From: Rhodanobacter sp. Soil772
GTDB taxonomy: Bacteria > Pseudomonadota > Gammaproteobacteria > Xanthomonadales > Rhodanobacteraceae
Reading direction: 5' to 3'
Assembly (NCBI RefSeq): GCF_001428385.1
Contig: NZ_LMSK01000001.1
Coordinates: 249,355-313,354, forward strand
DNA: 64,000 bases
Part shown: positions 28,030 to 36,198 of the stretch, in pieces
How the letters are laid out: every line of letters starts with the position of its first letter
How positions within the stretch are numbered: position 1 is the stretch's first letter
Notes under the pieces: generated by a model
Seen by the model: only the letters and a program-made list of their open reading frames with translations
Told to the model about the DNA's origin: nothing
Databases searched by the model: none
Translations under genes and position numbers: made by a program

Positions 28030-29488
28030 CGGCCGGCGCCTTCAGCAGGCCGACGATGAGGCGGGTGGCGAACAGCAGCATGCCGAGGATCAGCACCATC
28101 GCGGCGATCGAACCGGCCCGGTCGTACGGCACCCACTCCGGCAGGTGTGCCGCGAAGCGCCGCGCCACGCTCATGTGGCCGGCGTAGAGGAACACCATGC
28201 TGAAGCAGATGCCGCCCACGACGTACAGGGTGAGGCCGAGCCGGTCCGCGCGACTGTTCGCCGGTGCCCGTGCGCGGCTGCCGACCACGTGGTAGAGCAG
28301 GGTGAGGATCATCGGCAGCACGCCGAGCAGCAGGTAGAAGTGGAAATGCCCCGGCACCCATTGGGTGTTGTGCATCACCCGGTTGACGCTGATGGTGCCG
28401 TCGATGATCGCCGGCACGATGCCCGCGGCCCAGCCGAACAGCGCCAGCACGGCCAGCATCGAGGGCATCTTCCAGCGCAGGCCGGAGCGGTGGATGTTGG
28501 TCAGCACGCCGTACGCGGTCACCAGGAACACCGGGAAGCCGGCCGCATAGGAAATGATCTGGCCCATCACCAGCATCCAGCGCGGCTCGGCGTAATCCAT
28601 CAGCAGGTGGTGCGGGAACACGATGATCACGAACACCGTGCTCACCGCCCACGACCACAGGAACGGCCGCGAGATTCCATAAGGCTTGCCGGTGTAGCGC
28701 GGCAGCAGTTCGTAGACCGCGATCACGCCCATGTAGATCGTGGCGTTGATGAACATGTGGCCGAACCAGTAGATCAGGTTCTTCACCACCAGCGCATTGA
28801 GCGCGACCTCGGGGTCGTAGGCGTTGATCAGGCACATCACCAGCACCACCGCACCGGCCAGGATGCCGAGCGTGTTGGCGATGATCACCATGGTGCTGGC
28901 AACGACCGCCTTCGGGTGGTTCGGATCGATCGTGCCGCGGAACAGCCACTGCAGCCCCAGCCCGCGGCTGAGGTTGCCGAAGCGCCGGATGATCGCCGCG
29001 GCGGCGTCCAGGTAGAACAGCAGCATGCCCACGCCGATCAGCAGGTAGCCGATCATGAATACGGCGGCTGCGCCGTTGCTCCACAGGCCCATCGAGTGCA
29101 CCGGCAGCGGGTAGAGGAAGGTCCACGCGCTGGCGAAGTTGCCGACGAACACCGCCCAGATGATGCACAGCGCGCCCAGCATGAACAGCACGTAGTTGCT
29201 CACGAATGCCCACAGGTGCAACGACACGTACTTGCGCAGGAAGAACCACATGACCGCGGTGCTGGCCAGGCTCAGGGTGCCGACCATGCCGGCCCCGTGC
29301 ATGGTCATGATCTTGTAGAACATGGCGGCCTGCACCGGCGCCCACTCGGCCTGGGTCGTGCGCATGGTCAGGCCGAGCAGCATCATCAGCACGAACAGCA
29401 GCAAGGCGGTGACCATATACAGGTTGAACGCCACGTGTTCGCCGCGCGGCAGCCTTTCGTCCTGCGGGTAGAGTTCGAGCGAGCTCAT
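28001..29488 (-). CDS. norY: Haem-copper oxidase superfamily subunit I, candidate sNOR catalytic subunit (NorY)
   Basis: A 495-residue protein with 12 or more membrane helices. Haem and CuB ligands are visible: H64 (MTMHGAGM), H244 (WFGHMF), H293-H294 (FPHHLL) and H381/H383 (PGHFHF). Two known oxygen-reductase tyrosines are missing. The A/B-type site four residues after H244 is N248, and the C-type site six residues before H293 is V287. An active site lacking the Tyr is a feature of NO reductases. The operon order (CuA subunit, this subunit, SCO, membrane protein) matches norS-norY-senC-orf1, the sNOR cluster. The general oxidase assignment is firm; NO reduction is inference. Confidence 0.7.
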   Translation of the reverse strand: MSSLELYPQDERLPRGEHVAFNLYMVTALLLFVLMMLLGLTMRTTQAEWAPVQAAMFYKIMTMHGAGMVGTLSLASTAVMWFFLRKYVSLHLWAFVSNYVLFMLGALCIIWAVFVGNFASAWTFLYPLPVHSMGLWSNGAAAVFMIGYLLIGVGMLLFYLDAAAAIIRRFGNLSRGLGLQWLFRGTIDPNHPKAVVASTMVIIANTLGILAGAVVLVMCLINAYDPEVALNALVVKNLIYWFGHMFINATIYMGVIAVYELLPRYTGKPYGISRPFLWSWAVSTVFVIIVFPHHLLMDYAEPRWMLVMGQIISYAAGFPVFLVTAYGVLTNIHRSGLRWKMPSMLAVLALFGWAAGIVPAIIDGTISVNRVMHNTQWVPGHFHFYLLLGVLPMILTLLYHVVGSRARAPANSRADRLGLTLYVVGGICFSMVFLYAGHMSVARRFAAHLPEWVPYDRAGSIAAMVLILGMLLFATRLIVGLLKAPADVDPAHRTG

Positions 29489-30033
29489 GACTTGTCCCCC
29501 GGGGCAGCAACGTCAAGTTCGGCCGTCATCCCGTGGTGTGCGACGCCACAGTATTCAAGGCACATGATCTTGTAGGTGCCTGGTGTGTGGAACGTGTACA
29601 GGATCTTGTTGGTGAAGCCGGGCATTGCCTGGGTCTGGATGACGATGCGGCCGTCCGGGGCGTAGATCGCGAAGCCGTGGTTGACGTCGCTGGCGGTCAC
29701 CCGGAATTCCACCGGTTCGCCCGCCGTCAAATGCGTCTGGCTGACATCCCAGGTCCATTGATGGCCGACCACATCGACCACTTGCGCCGCCTGCAATGGC
29801 TCATGCTGCAACGGGATGGGAAAGTGACGAAGGCTGGCCCAGGTGACCCCGATGCTCAGCAGCAGCAGCGCCAGGAACAGGCTGCGGCGCAAGGTGTTGG
29901 AACTTCGGTTGGCCTGTGCGGCCTCGGCCGCATCAGCCGGCCTGCCGGCCTGCGTGATCGCATAGATGAAGCCCAGTGCCACCAGCCCCATCCCCGTCAG
30001 CGTGACTACCCAGATCACGTTCTGGAAAATCAT
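29485..30033 (-). CDS. norS: CuA-type cytochrome oxidase subunit II, candidate NorS
   Basis: A 182-residue protein with two membrane helices (about 7-27 and 50-67) and a periplasmic cupredoxin domain. The binuclear copper site is complete: H119, C158-x3-C162, H166 and M169 (CLEYCGVAHHGM). The region HQWTWDVSQT is the aromatic block where electrons from cytochrome c enter. The ATG at 30033 has GGGAGGG about 8 nt away; a second ATG sits 6 nt upstream. The stop overlaps the start of subunit I as ATGA. No subunit III is present. Confidence 0.82.
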   Translation of the reverse strand: MIFQNVIWVVTLTGMGLVALGFIYAITQAGRPADAAEAAQANRSSNTLRRSLFLALLLLSIGVTWASLRHFPIPLQHEPLQAAQVVDVVGHQWTWDVSQTHLTAGEPVEFRVTASDVNHGFAIYAPDGRIVIQTQAMPGFTNKILYTFHTPGTYKIMCLEYCGVAHHGMTAELDVAAPGDKS

Positions 30034-30206
30034 GGTCATTCCCTCCCCGGAAAGCGCCAAGTGCGCGCCATCTACGCCCACCTTGGCGATGGTGTCAAGG
30101 TCGGGCGAAGCATGGGGCTGGCGGGAGGCCGTGATTCCGGCCCGTAGCCCGCTTCGGAACAGCCATCCAGACGGCCATGGCGTGGCCGTGACGCGGCGTC
30201 AGTGCG

Positions 30207-30623
30207 TTACGGCGAATCGCCGCCCAGTCGCGAGTCGATGCGCACCTCGCCGGTCAGCACCTTGTGGATCGGGCATTTGTTGGCGATCTGCAGCAGGCGT
30301 TCGCGCTGCTCGTCGCTCAGCTCGCCCTGCAGGGTGATCACGCGGGTGATGTCGTTGCCCGACGCGGGCGTGCCCGCGGGGTTGAACTGCAGTTCCACGT
30401 CGACGTGCTGCAGCGGCCACTGCTTGCGCGCCGCGTACATCTGCAGGGTGATCGCGGTGCACGCGCCCAGCGCGGACAGCAGCAGCCGGTGCGGCGCCGG
30501 GCCGGTGTTGGCGCCGCCTTCCTCGACCGGTTCGTCGGCGCGCCAGGTGTTGCCCTGGTCGTCGGTGAAATCGACCGTGTACGGCACGGTGCCGGTACTG
30601 GCGCGGACGCTGGGGGTACTCAT
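30207..30623 (-). CDS. OsmC family protein
   Basis: A 138-residue protein of the OsmC/Ohr family. It has the block GPAPHRLLLSALGACTAITLQMYAARK with the first redox Cys and a second Cys in IANKCPIHKVL. OsmC proteins reduce organic hydroperoxides with two cysteines. It begins MSTPSVRASTGTVPYTVDF and has AAGGAGAAACC upstream. It follows the acyl-CoA dehydrogenase on the same strand (24 nt gap), so the two are probably cotranscribed. Confidence 0.9.
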   Translation of the reverse strand: MSTPSVRASTGTVPYTVDFTDDQGNTWRADEPVEEGGANTGPAPHRLLLSALGACTAITLQMYAARKQWPLQHVDVELQFNPAGTPASGNDITRVITLQGELSDEQRERLLQIANKCPIHKVLTGEVRIDSRLGGDSP

Positions 30624-30647
30624 GGCAGGTTTCTCCTTCGGTTGGTT

Positions 30648-32417
30648 TCAGATCACGTCCCACATGTAGCCGTCGTGTGCCAGCACCGCACCGGCCAGTT
30701 GTTCGATCGCCGCGTCCTCGTTGCGCTCCAGTGCGCGCACGTTGCGCGCCATGCGCCGGCGCGCCTGCTTCGCGAAAATCTCGGCGATGCCGATCGCCTC
30801 GTCGGCAGCGGCGTGTGATTGCTTCGCCAGGCTGTCGGCGCGCGACAGCACGCACAGGCCCACGAACAGGTCGATCGCGATGTCGGCCAGGCGCTTCTGC
30901 GCGTGCTGCTGCTCGGTGGCTTTCTTGCCGTAGCGGCGCAGCAGCGCGTCGGAGGATTTGGACAGTTCCACCGTGTACTTCTCGTAGGTGGCGGCGACCT
31001 TGCGCAGCCGCGGCGACAGCTCGTGCGCGATGCGGTCGATGCCGTAGCCGGTGGCCTCGCGCATGCGCCGGCCGGTGTACGTGCCGAGCACGCCGAAGCC
31101 CTTGATCGGGTCGTTGAAGATGTCGCCCACGGCGGCCTTCAGCTCGCTCAATCCCGCGCCCACGCCTTTCAGGCCGGACAGCGCGATGTACAGGTGCAGG
31201 ATCTCGTTGGTGCCTTCGAAGATCGACAGGATGCGCGTGTCGCGGGTGATCTGCTCGTACGGGAAGTCGCGCATGAAGCCATTGCCGGCGGCGATCTGCA
31301 GCGCCTCGTATGATGCGCGCTGCACCGCCTCGCTGGCGAACACCTTGCTCATCGCCGCCTCGACCGAGTAGTCGCTGCCGCCGCCGTCGATCAGGTGCGC
31401 GACCATCCACACCGCGCTTTCGGCGGCGAAGCAATCCACTGTCATCTGCGCGATCTTCTCGCGCACCAGGCCGAACTCGGCGATCGGCTGGCCGAACTGC
31501 TTACGCTCCTTCGCCTGCGCGCTGGCCAGGCGGATCAGCGAGCGCATGCCGCCGACCGCGCCGCCGCCGAGGCCGGTGCGGCCGCTGTTCAAGATGCTCA
31601 TGGCCACCTTGAAGCCCTTCCCGACCGGGCCCAGCACATTCTCCGGCGGCACCCGCACGTCGGCGAACGCGACTGTGGTGGTGCTTGATGCGCGGATGCC
31701 CATCTTGTCCTCGTGCGGACCGTGGCTGACGCCGGGCCACGCCGCCTCGACGAGGAACGCAGTGATCTTGCCCTCGGCCGTGTCGGTGCGCGCGAACACG
31801 GTGTAGAAGTCCGCGATGCCGCCGTTGGTGATCCAGATCTTCTCGCCGCTCAGCGTCCAGCTGCCGTCGTCGTTACGCGTGGCCTTGGTGCGGATCGAGG
31901 CGGCGTCGGAGCCGGCGCCGGATTCGGTGAGGCAGAACGCGGCGATCATCTCGCCGCTGGCCAGTTTCGGCAGGTAGCGCTGTTTCTGCGCGTCGGTGCC
32001 GAACAGCAGCACGCCCTTCATGCCGATCGAGCTGTGCGCGCCGATGGTCAGCGAGACCGAGCTGTCGTGGCTGCTGGTCTGGCCCAGCACGCGGGCGTAG
32101 GCGCCGTTGGACAGTTCCAGTCCGCCGAATTGTTCGGGGATGATCAGGCCGAACAGGCCCATGTCGCGCAGCGCCTGGATGAACTCGGCGGGTTGTTCGG
32201 CATCGCGGTCGTACTGCTTCAGCTCGGCGGTCTTGTCGGCGAGGAACTGGTCGATCGCGTCGGTCATCGCGCCCAGCATTTCCTTGTCGCGCGCGCGAAT
32301 TTCAGGGTACGGGAACAGGTTCTCTTCCAGGATGTTGCCCAGGAACAGCTGCTTGGCGACGCTGTCGTCGCTGCGCAGGGCGGTGTTGTCGGATGTGACG
32401 GACGGGGCGGTACTCAC
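30648..32417 (-). CDS. Acyl-CoA dehydrogenase, long form
   Basis: A 589-residue flavoprotein of the acyl-CoA dehydrogenase family. The FAD-binding block is AFCLTESGAGSDAASIRT, followed by WTLSGEKIWITNGGIADFYT. A conserved Glu likely acts as the base in RILSIFEGTNEILHLYIALS. The C-terminal extra domain (about 170 residues) is like the VLCAD/ACAD9 group. It oxidises acyl-CoA thioesters at the alpha-beta bond and passes electrons to ETF. The GTG start at 32417 has CAGGAG 8 nt upstream. Membrane association through the C-terminal part is typical for the family. Confidence 0.93.
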   Translation of the reverse strand: MSTAPSVTSDNTALRSDDSVAKQLFLGNILEENLFPYPEIRARDKEMLGAMTDAIDQFLADKTAELKQYDRDAEQPAEFIQALRDMGLFGLIIPEQFGGLELSNGAYARVLGQTSSHDSSVSLTIGAHSSIGMKGVLLFGTDAQKQRYLPKLASGEMIAAFCLTESGAGSDAASIRTKATRNDDGSWTLSGEKIWITNGGIADFYTVFARTDTAEGKITAFLVEAAWPGVSHGPHEDKMGIRASSTTTVAFADVRVPPENVLGPVGKGFKVAMSILNSGRTGLGGGAVGGMRSLIRLASAQAKERKQFGQPIAEFGLVREKIAQMTVDCFAAESAVWMVAHLIDGGGSDYSVEAAMSKVFASEAVQRASYEALQIAAGNGFMRDFPYEQITRDTRILSIFEGTNEILHLYIALSGLKGVGAGLSELKAAVGDIFNDPIKGFGVLGTYTGRRMREATGYGIDRIAHELSPRLRKVAATYEKYTVELSKSSDALLRRYGKKATEQQHAQKRLADIAIDLFVGLCVLSRADSLAKQSHAAADEAIGIAEIFAKQARRRMARNVRALERNEDAAIEQLAGAVLAHDGYMWDVI

Positions 32418-32582
32418 GACGCGTTCTCCTGGGCGAAGATGAATAACGCATTCTGGCACTTCCGCCGTGACCGGCCATGCCGCGAATCGACGCAGCCTGC
32501 GGGATGCCGTGGCGCACGGTTCAGTCCGCTCGGCTATGCTTGCGCGTACGCTAGAGTTGAACGGTATTGGCGGAGGTATGCC

Positions 32583-32849
32583 ATGGCAACCGGTTGGGCA
32601 GGCGATGGCGCCGTGCAGGACCAGATCGACGCCACGGTCGACGATGCGGTGCAGCGCGCACGCCAGCAGTTGCGCAAAGGCCCGGGCCTGACGCACTGCG
32701 AGGAATGCGACGCGCCGATTCCCGCGGCACGGCGCCAGGCCGTGCCCGGCGTGCGCCTGTGCGTGGCCTGCCAGGAAGCGCAGGACGCGGAGCAGCGCAG
32801 CAGCGGCCTCTACAACCGCCGCGGCAGCAAGGACAGCCAGCTGCGCTAG
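32583..32849 (+). CDS. ybiI: DksA/TraR family C4 zinc-finger protein, YbiI-like
   Basis: An 88-residue protein. The zinc site is C-x2-C-x17-C-x2-C: CEECDAPIPAARRQAVPGVR and then LCVACQEAQD. The start (MATGWAGDGAVQDQIDATVD) and the end (YNRRGSKDSQLR) are the marks of E. coli YbiI. It lacks the long coiled coil of DksA, so it may not act on RNA polymerase in the same way. GGAGGT precedes the ATG. Confidence 0.9.
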   Translation: MATGWAGDGAVQDQIDATVDDAVQRARQQLRKGPGLTHCEECDAPIPAARRQAVPGVRLCVACQEAQDAEQRSSGLYNRRGSKDSQLR

Positions 32850-32852
32850 CGG

Positions 32853-32957
32853 TCACCCGGCCGCCCGCTGCAGCGTCTTCACGCCGATCTTCTTCATCGG
32901 CATCAGCGCCGCAGTGACCTGCCGCACCTTTTCGGGATCGGGGTCGGTCGACAGCGC
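32853..32957 (-). pseudogene. Remnant of a PhnB-like VOC gene (C-terminal fragment)
   Basis: The last 34 codons of a minus-strand frame read like the C-terminal end of PhnB-type VOC proteins: LSTDPDPEKVRQVTAALMPM then KKIGVKTLQRAAG. Family members end with a similar run of Met, Lys and Leu (QVMAAMMKMxKLDIAxLxxA). The stretch upstream shows no VOC sequence. It is most likely a degraded or truncated copy. Confidence 0.45.
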
Positions 32958-33074
32958 GAGTGTGCGGGGGCGAGTACTTGTGTGCCCCGTCGACAAGCGG
33001 CAAGCTCGGACTTTATCGGCCGGGCCGGCTCGGGCATCGCGAGGCGGCAGGCAACCGGTCACTGGCGCGATTGC

Positions 33075-33746
33075 TTGGAGGCACAGCTCATTTCCACCTC
33101 ATCGAACCCATCCGAGCTTGCCGCCGGCATCAACTATTTTTTTGCGTTGCTGCCGGATGATCCGGCGCGCGCCGCGATCGCCGGCGTGGGCGAGCGTTTT
33201 CGCAAGTCGCACCGGGTCGGCGGATCGCCGGTCGGTGTCGACAGCCTGCACCTGACGCTGTGCCCGATGGGCCGGCCCGAACGGTTGCGGCAGCCGCTGG
33301 AGAGCGCGTTGCTGGCCGCGGCCGGCGAGGTGCGTGCGCAGGGCTTCATGGCTACCCTGGATTCGGCGATGCGCTTCAGCGCCAGGGACGGGCAGTTTCC
33401 GTTCGTGCTGTGCGCGGACGGCGCCACCACCGAAGCGGCGTTGAATCTTCGCAAGGCGATTGCCGCGGCGCAGGTTCGCGTGGGCCTGCAGGTCAGCGGC
33501 GTCTCCAGCTTCCTGCCGCACGTCACCATGCTGCACGGCCATGCGGTCGATGCGATCGAGGAATCCATCGCAGCGATCCACTGGCGGGTGTCCGAATTCG
33601 TGCTGATCCGCAGTTTCTTCGGCCAGTCCAGGTACGCGGTGATCGGCCGTTGGCCGCTGGCGGCGCCACCCGAGCCCGAGCCGGTCGACATGCTGGCGGA
33701 GATGGCCAGCCTGGCGGATCTGCCGGACCTGCCCGACGAGGAGTGA
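33075..33746 (+). CDS. 2'-5' RNA ligase family protein (first copy)
   Basis: A 223-residue protein of the 2H phosphoesterase group. The paired H-x-T/S-x motifs are HLTL (DSLHLTLCPMG) and HVTM (LPHVTMLHG). Members act on 2',3'-cyclic phosphates or 2'-5' bonds in RNA (ThpR/LigT). The start is unclear. TTG at 33075 is in frame, while an ATT at 33090 lies 8 nt after a GGAGG, which is the better ribosome spacing. No ATG or GTG fits near. A second copy is at 53564. Confidence 0.8.
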   Translation: MEAQLISTSSNPSELAAGINYFFALLPDDPARAAIAGVGERFRKSHRVGGSPVGVDSLHLTLCPMGRPERLRQPLESALLAAAGEVRAQGFMATLDSAMRFSARDGQFPFVLCADGATTEAALNLRKAIAAAQVRVGLQVSGVSSFLPHVTMLHGHAVDAIEESIAAIHWRVSEFVLIRSFFGQSRYAVIGRWPLAAPPEPEPVDMLAEMASLADLPDLPDEE

Positions 33747-33765
33747 TCCGCGCGGACCGCCGCCG

Positions 33766-34731
33766 TCAGATCGACGGTTCGGCGTTCGCCGCCGGCACCT
33801 GCCGGCGCCGCTGGCGTGCCAGGCTGTGTTCGCGGTGGGCGATGTACAGGCTGGCGCCGATGATGATGGCCGCGCCGGCCACGGTGTAGCGATCCACGCC
33901 TTCGCCGAAGATCCACCAGGCCAGCACGGCCACGATCAGCAGCTGCAGGTAGCTGAAGGGCGCCAGCAGCGAGGCGTCAGCCATGCGCAATGCGCGCGTC
34001 CAGCAGTAATGCCCGCCGGTGCCGAGCGCGCCGGACAGCACCAGCCACGGCCAGATATTCGCGTGCGGCCATTGCCATACGGGCAGTGCGGCGGGCAGCG
34101 ACAGCGGTACCCACAGCAGGGTGGTCAGCAGCACGATGCGGTCGGCCGGTTCGCTGCCGGTCAGCGACTTGATGCTGATCGTCACCGCGCCGGTCAACCC
34201 GGCCGCCAGCAGGGCGATCAGGCTGCCGGCGGTGAACGCGTCGCTGCCGGGTCGCACGATCACCAGCACGCCGATGAAGCCGGCGACCACCGCGCTCCAG
34301 CGGCGCATGCGCACGATTTCGCCGAGGAACAGCACCGCGCCGATCGTGACGAACAGCGGCGAGGAATACGATAGCGCCACCGCCTCGGCCAGCGGCAGGT
34401 TCACGATCGCCCAGAAGCCGGCCAGCATGCCGCCCATGCCGAGTACGCAACGCATCACGTAGAAGCCGAGACGCGGCGTGTGCAGCAACTGCCAGCCGTG
34501 CACATACAGCAGCGGCAGCGCGAACAGCGTGCCGAAGCTGCTGCGGAAGAAGGTGATCTGGAACGGATGCAGCTGGGCCGAGGCGAACCGGATCGACACC
34601 GCCATCAAGGCAAAGAAACTGGCGCTGCCCAGCATCAGCAGCACGGCACGCAAGGGTAGCGGCGAGGCGGATCGCGTTGATGCGGCGTTGGGGTTCAGGA
34701 CCGTGCCTGCGTGTCTCGGGGAGTCGCGCAT
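33766..34731 (-). CDS. EamA/DMT family transporter
   Basis: A 321-residue membrane protein with ten hydrophobic helices in two EamA repeats. The first begins AVLLMLGSASFFALMAVSIR, and the second around LLAAGLTGAVTISIKSLTG. A central basic loop (GEIVRMRRWSAVVAGFIG) separates them, as is usual. EamA proteins export small metabolites such as amino acids or nucleotides; the substrate is not known. I chose the ATG at 34731; a GTG six codons earlier is possible. It faces the RNA ligase gene convergently. Confidence 0.88.
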   Translation of the reverse strand: MRDSPRHAGTVLNPNAASTRSASPLPLRAVLLMLGSASFFALMAVSIRFASAQLHPFQITFFRSSFGTLFALPLLYVHGWQLLHTPRLGFYVMRCVLGMGGMLAGFWAIVNLPLAEAVALSYSSPLFVTIGAVLFLGEIVRMRRWSAVVAGFIGVLVIVRPGSDAFTAGSLIALLAAGLTGAVTISIKSLTGSEPADRIVLLTTLLWVPLSLPAALPVWQWPHANIWPWLVLSGALGTGGHYCWTRALRMADASLLAPFSYLQLLIVAVLAWWIFGEGVDRYTVAGAAIIIGASLYIAHREHSLARQRRRQVPAANAEPSI

Positions 34732-34770
34732 GGTAGCCCAACGCGCCACGCAGGACCTGTCGGTGCGCTC

Positions 34771-35313
34771 CTACATCCGAGGTTCCGGGCTGGTTGACCA
34801 CGCCTGCAGCCGTTCGCGCACGGCCGGTTCCAGGCTCTTCAGGCCCCAGCGGCGACCCTCGGCGAGTGCCGCCTCAGTCGAACGGTCGTCGATCAGCGCG
34901 GCGCGCAAGGCGATCATCGCGCCCACCCGGTTGCTGCTGGCGCAGTGCACCAGGGTCGGTTGATCGCCGGCGTCGCGCAGCAGCCGGTCGAACTGCGCGA
35001 CCCTGGCGCGGGTCAGGTCGCCGGCGCCGCGGATCGGCAGGTTGTGGTAGCCGATGCCGGCCGCGCGCACGGCGACGGCTTCGTCGAAACCGGGCGTCTC
35101 GCTGTCCAGGCTGAGGTCGATCACCTGCCGGATGCCGGCACGCTTCAGCGTGGCGATGTCGCCCGCCTGCAATCGCCCGGAGGCCACGCGGTGCGGCGCC
35201 GGGAACGCGACATGGGAGAGTCCGGTCATCGCGGCTTCCTCCGGCGCGGCAGCGGCGACGGAAACGGAAACGGACAGGGCGAGTGCCAGCCACAGCAGCA
35301 GTAGACGGTGCAT
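34771..35313 (-). CDS. Exported protein phosphatase-like protein (DUF442/dual-specificity fold)
   Basis: A 180-residue protein with a signal peptide (LLLLWLALALSVSVSVAAAA) and a small phosphatase-like domain. The loop HCASSNRVGAMIALRA is the Cys-Arg catalytic site of the DUF442/beta-lactamase-hydrolase-like group. GIRQVIDLSLDSETPGFDEA and IGYHNLPIRG are also typical. It may act on phosphate esters in the periplasm; the substrate is unknown. The signal peptide is unusual for a phosphatase of this kind but shared by some relatives. Confidence 0.82.
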   Translation of the reverse strand: MHRLLLLWLALALSVSVSVAAAAPEEAAMTGLSHVAFPAPHRVASGRLQAGDIATLKRAGIRQVIDLSLDSETPGFDEAVAVRAAGIGYHNLPIRGAGDLTRARVAQFDRLLRDAGDQPTLVHCASSNRVGAMIALRAALIDDRSTEAALAEGRRWGLKSLEPAVRERLQAWSTSPEPRM

Positions 35314-35360
35314 CAGGAGTGCCTTCTGGCGAGAAACGCTCAGGATAGCCGGGTGGTGGC

Positions 35361-35723
35361 TCAAGTGGTCGCCGACTCGACGAAGGTGACCAGGTTGCCG
35401 TCCGGATCGCATATCGGGGCGAAGCGCACGTAGTGGGTCGCCAGTTGTGGCGGCGGCGCGTCGATCTGCCGTCCCTGCAGGCCGAGCAGGATCTCGTCGA
35501 GGTCGTCCACGATGATGCCCAGCGACGCACCGGTACGCGGACCGGCGTCGGCCAGTTCGTTCCTGGGCAGCACCTGGATCCGCGTGCACCGGGCGATCTG
35601 CCATTCGGCGCAGGAGGCGTTCGGGCCGTTGTCGGGAACGCGCCCGAACAGGCGGGCGTACCAGGCGCTGGAGGCAGCGAAGTCGCTCACGGCAACCGTG
35701 GCGAGAACCTGGCGGGCGGGCAT
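35361..35723 (-). CDS. VOC-fold (glyoxalase-like) protein
   Basis: A 120-residue protein with two VOC half-modules: VLATVAVSDFAASSAWYARL with FGRVPDN, and SLGIIVDDLDEILLGLQG with FAPICDPDGNLVTFVES. The end FAPICDPDGN is typical of the bleomycin resistance/dioxygenase type. Metal ligands are only partly kept, so binding of a small molecule may be its role. It is 47 nt from the phosphatase gene on the same strand. Confidence 0.85.
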   Translation of the reverse strand: MPARQVLATVAVSDFAASSAWYARLFGRVPDNGPNASCAEWQIARCTRIQVLPRNELADAGPRTGASLGIIVDDLDEILLGLQGRQIDAPPPQLATHYVRFAPICDPDGNLVTFVESATT

Positions 35724-35841
35724 GGCAAGTCTCCGTGGCGGTGCGCACAGATTTAACGCCATGCCGATGTCGGCCGCGTGAAGGCACGCACCGCGCCGGT
35801 ATAATCGCCGGTCCTCTTGATTGAACGACCAGGATCGAGCG

Positions 35842-36186
35842 ATGTCCGATATCCCCGCCTGCCCGCTGTGCGCGATGGAAAACACCTACCCCGACGGCGA
35901 CAACTACGTCTGCGCCGACTGCGGCCACGAGTGGCCGATCGCGGCGGGTGCGCATGCGGCCGATGCCGCGCTGGTGGTGCGCGACGTCAACGGCAACGTG
36001 CTCAACAGCGGCGACACGGTGACGGTGATCAAGGACCTGAAGGTGAAGGGTTCGTCGATCCCGCTGAAGCAGGGCACGGTGATCCGCAACATCCGCCTGG
36101 TCGACGGCGACGACGAGCACATCGAAGGCAGTTCGGACAAGATCAAGGGGCTGGTGCTGAAGGTCTGTTTCCTGAAGAAGGCGTGA
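35842..36186 (+). CDS. yjdM: Zinc ribbon protein YjdM (PhnA family)
   Basis: A 114-residue protein. The N-terminal zinc ribbon is C-x2-C then C-x2-C: ACPLCAMENTYPDGDNYVCA and DCGHEW. The C-terminal domain starts VVRDVNGNVLNSGDTVTVIK with LKVKGSSIPLKQGTVIRNIR, an SH3-like barrel of this family. The name PhnA was first linked to phosphonate use, but the cell role is unclear. The ATG at 35842 replaces a less likely TTG at 35821. It is convergent with the ABC transporter genes. Confidence 0.92.
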   Translation: MSDIPACPLCAMENTYPDGDNYVCADCGHEWPIAAGAHAADAALVVRDVNGNVLNSGDTVTVIKDLKVKGSSIPLKQGTVIRNIRLVDGDDEHIEGSSDKIKGLVLKVCFLKKA

Positions 36187-36198
36187 GCCGGCGCGGAT

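Noticed and set aside
27824-29575. A 583-residue plus-strand frame opposite the oxidase subunit I
   Set aside because: It is His/Gln/Arg-rich and has no domain; the minus-strand oxidase has clear metal ligands and operon overlaps.
30081-30100. FNR/DNR-like box before the norS operon (CCTTG, 10 nt, CAAGG)
   Set aside because: The spacing is 10 nt between TTG and CAA, not the 8 of the FNR/DNR consensus, and the AT/AT inner part is missing.
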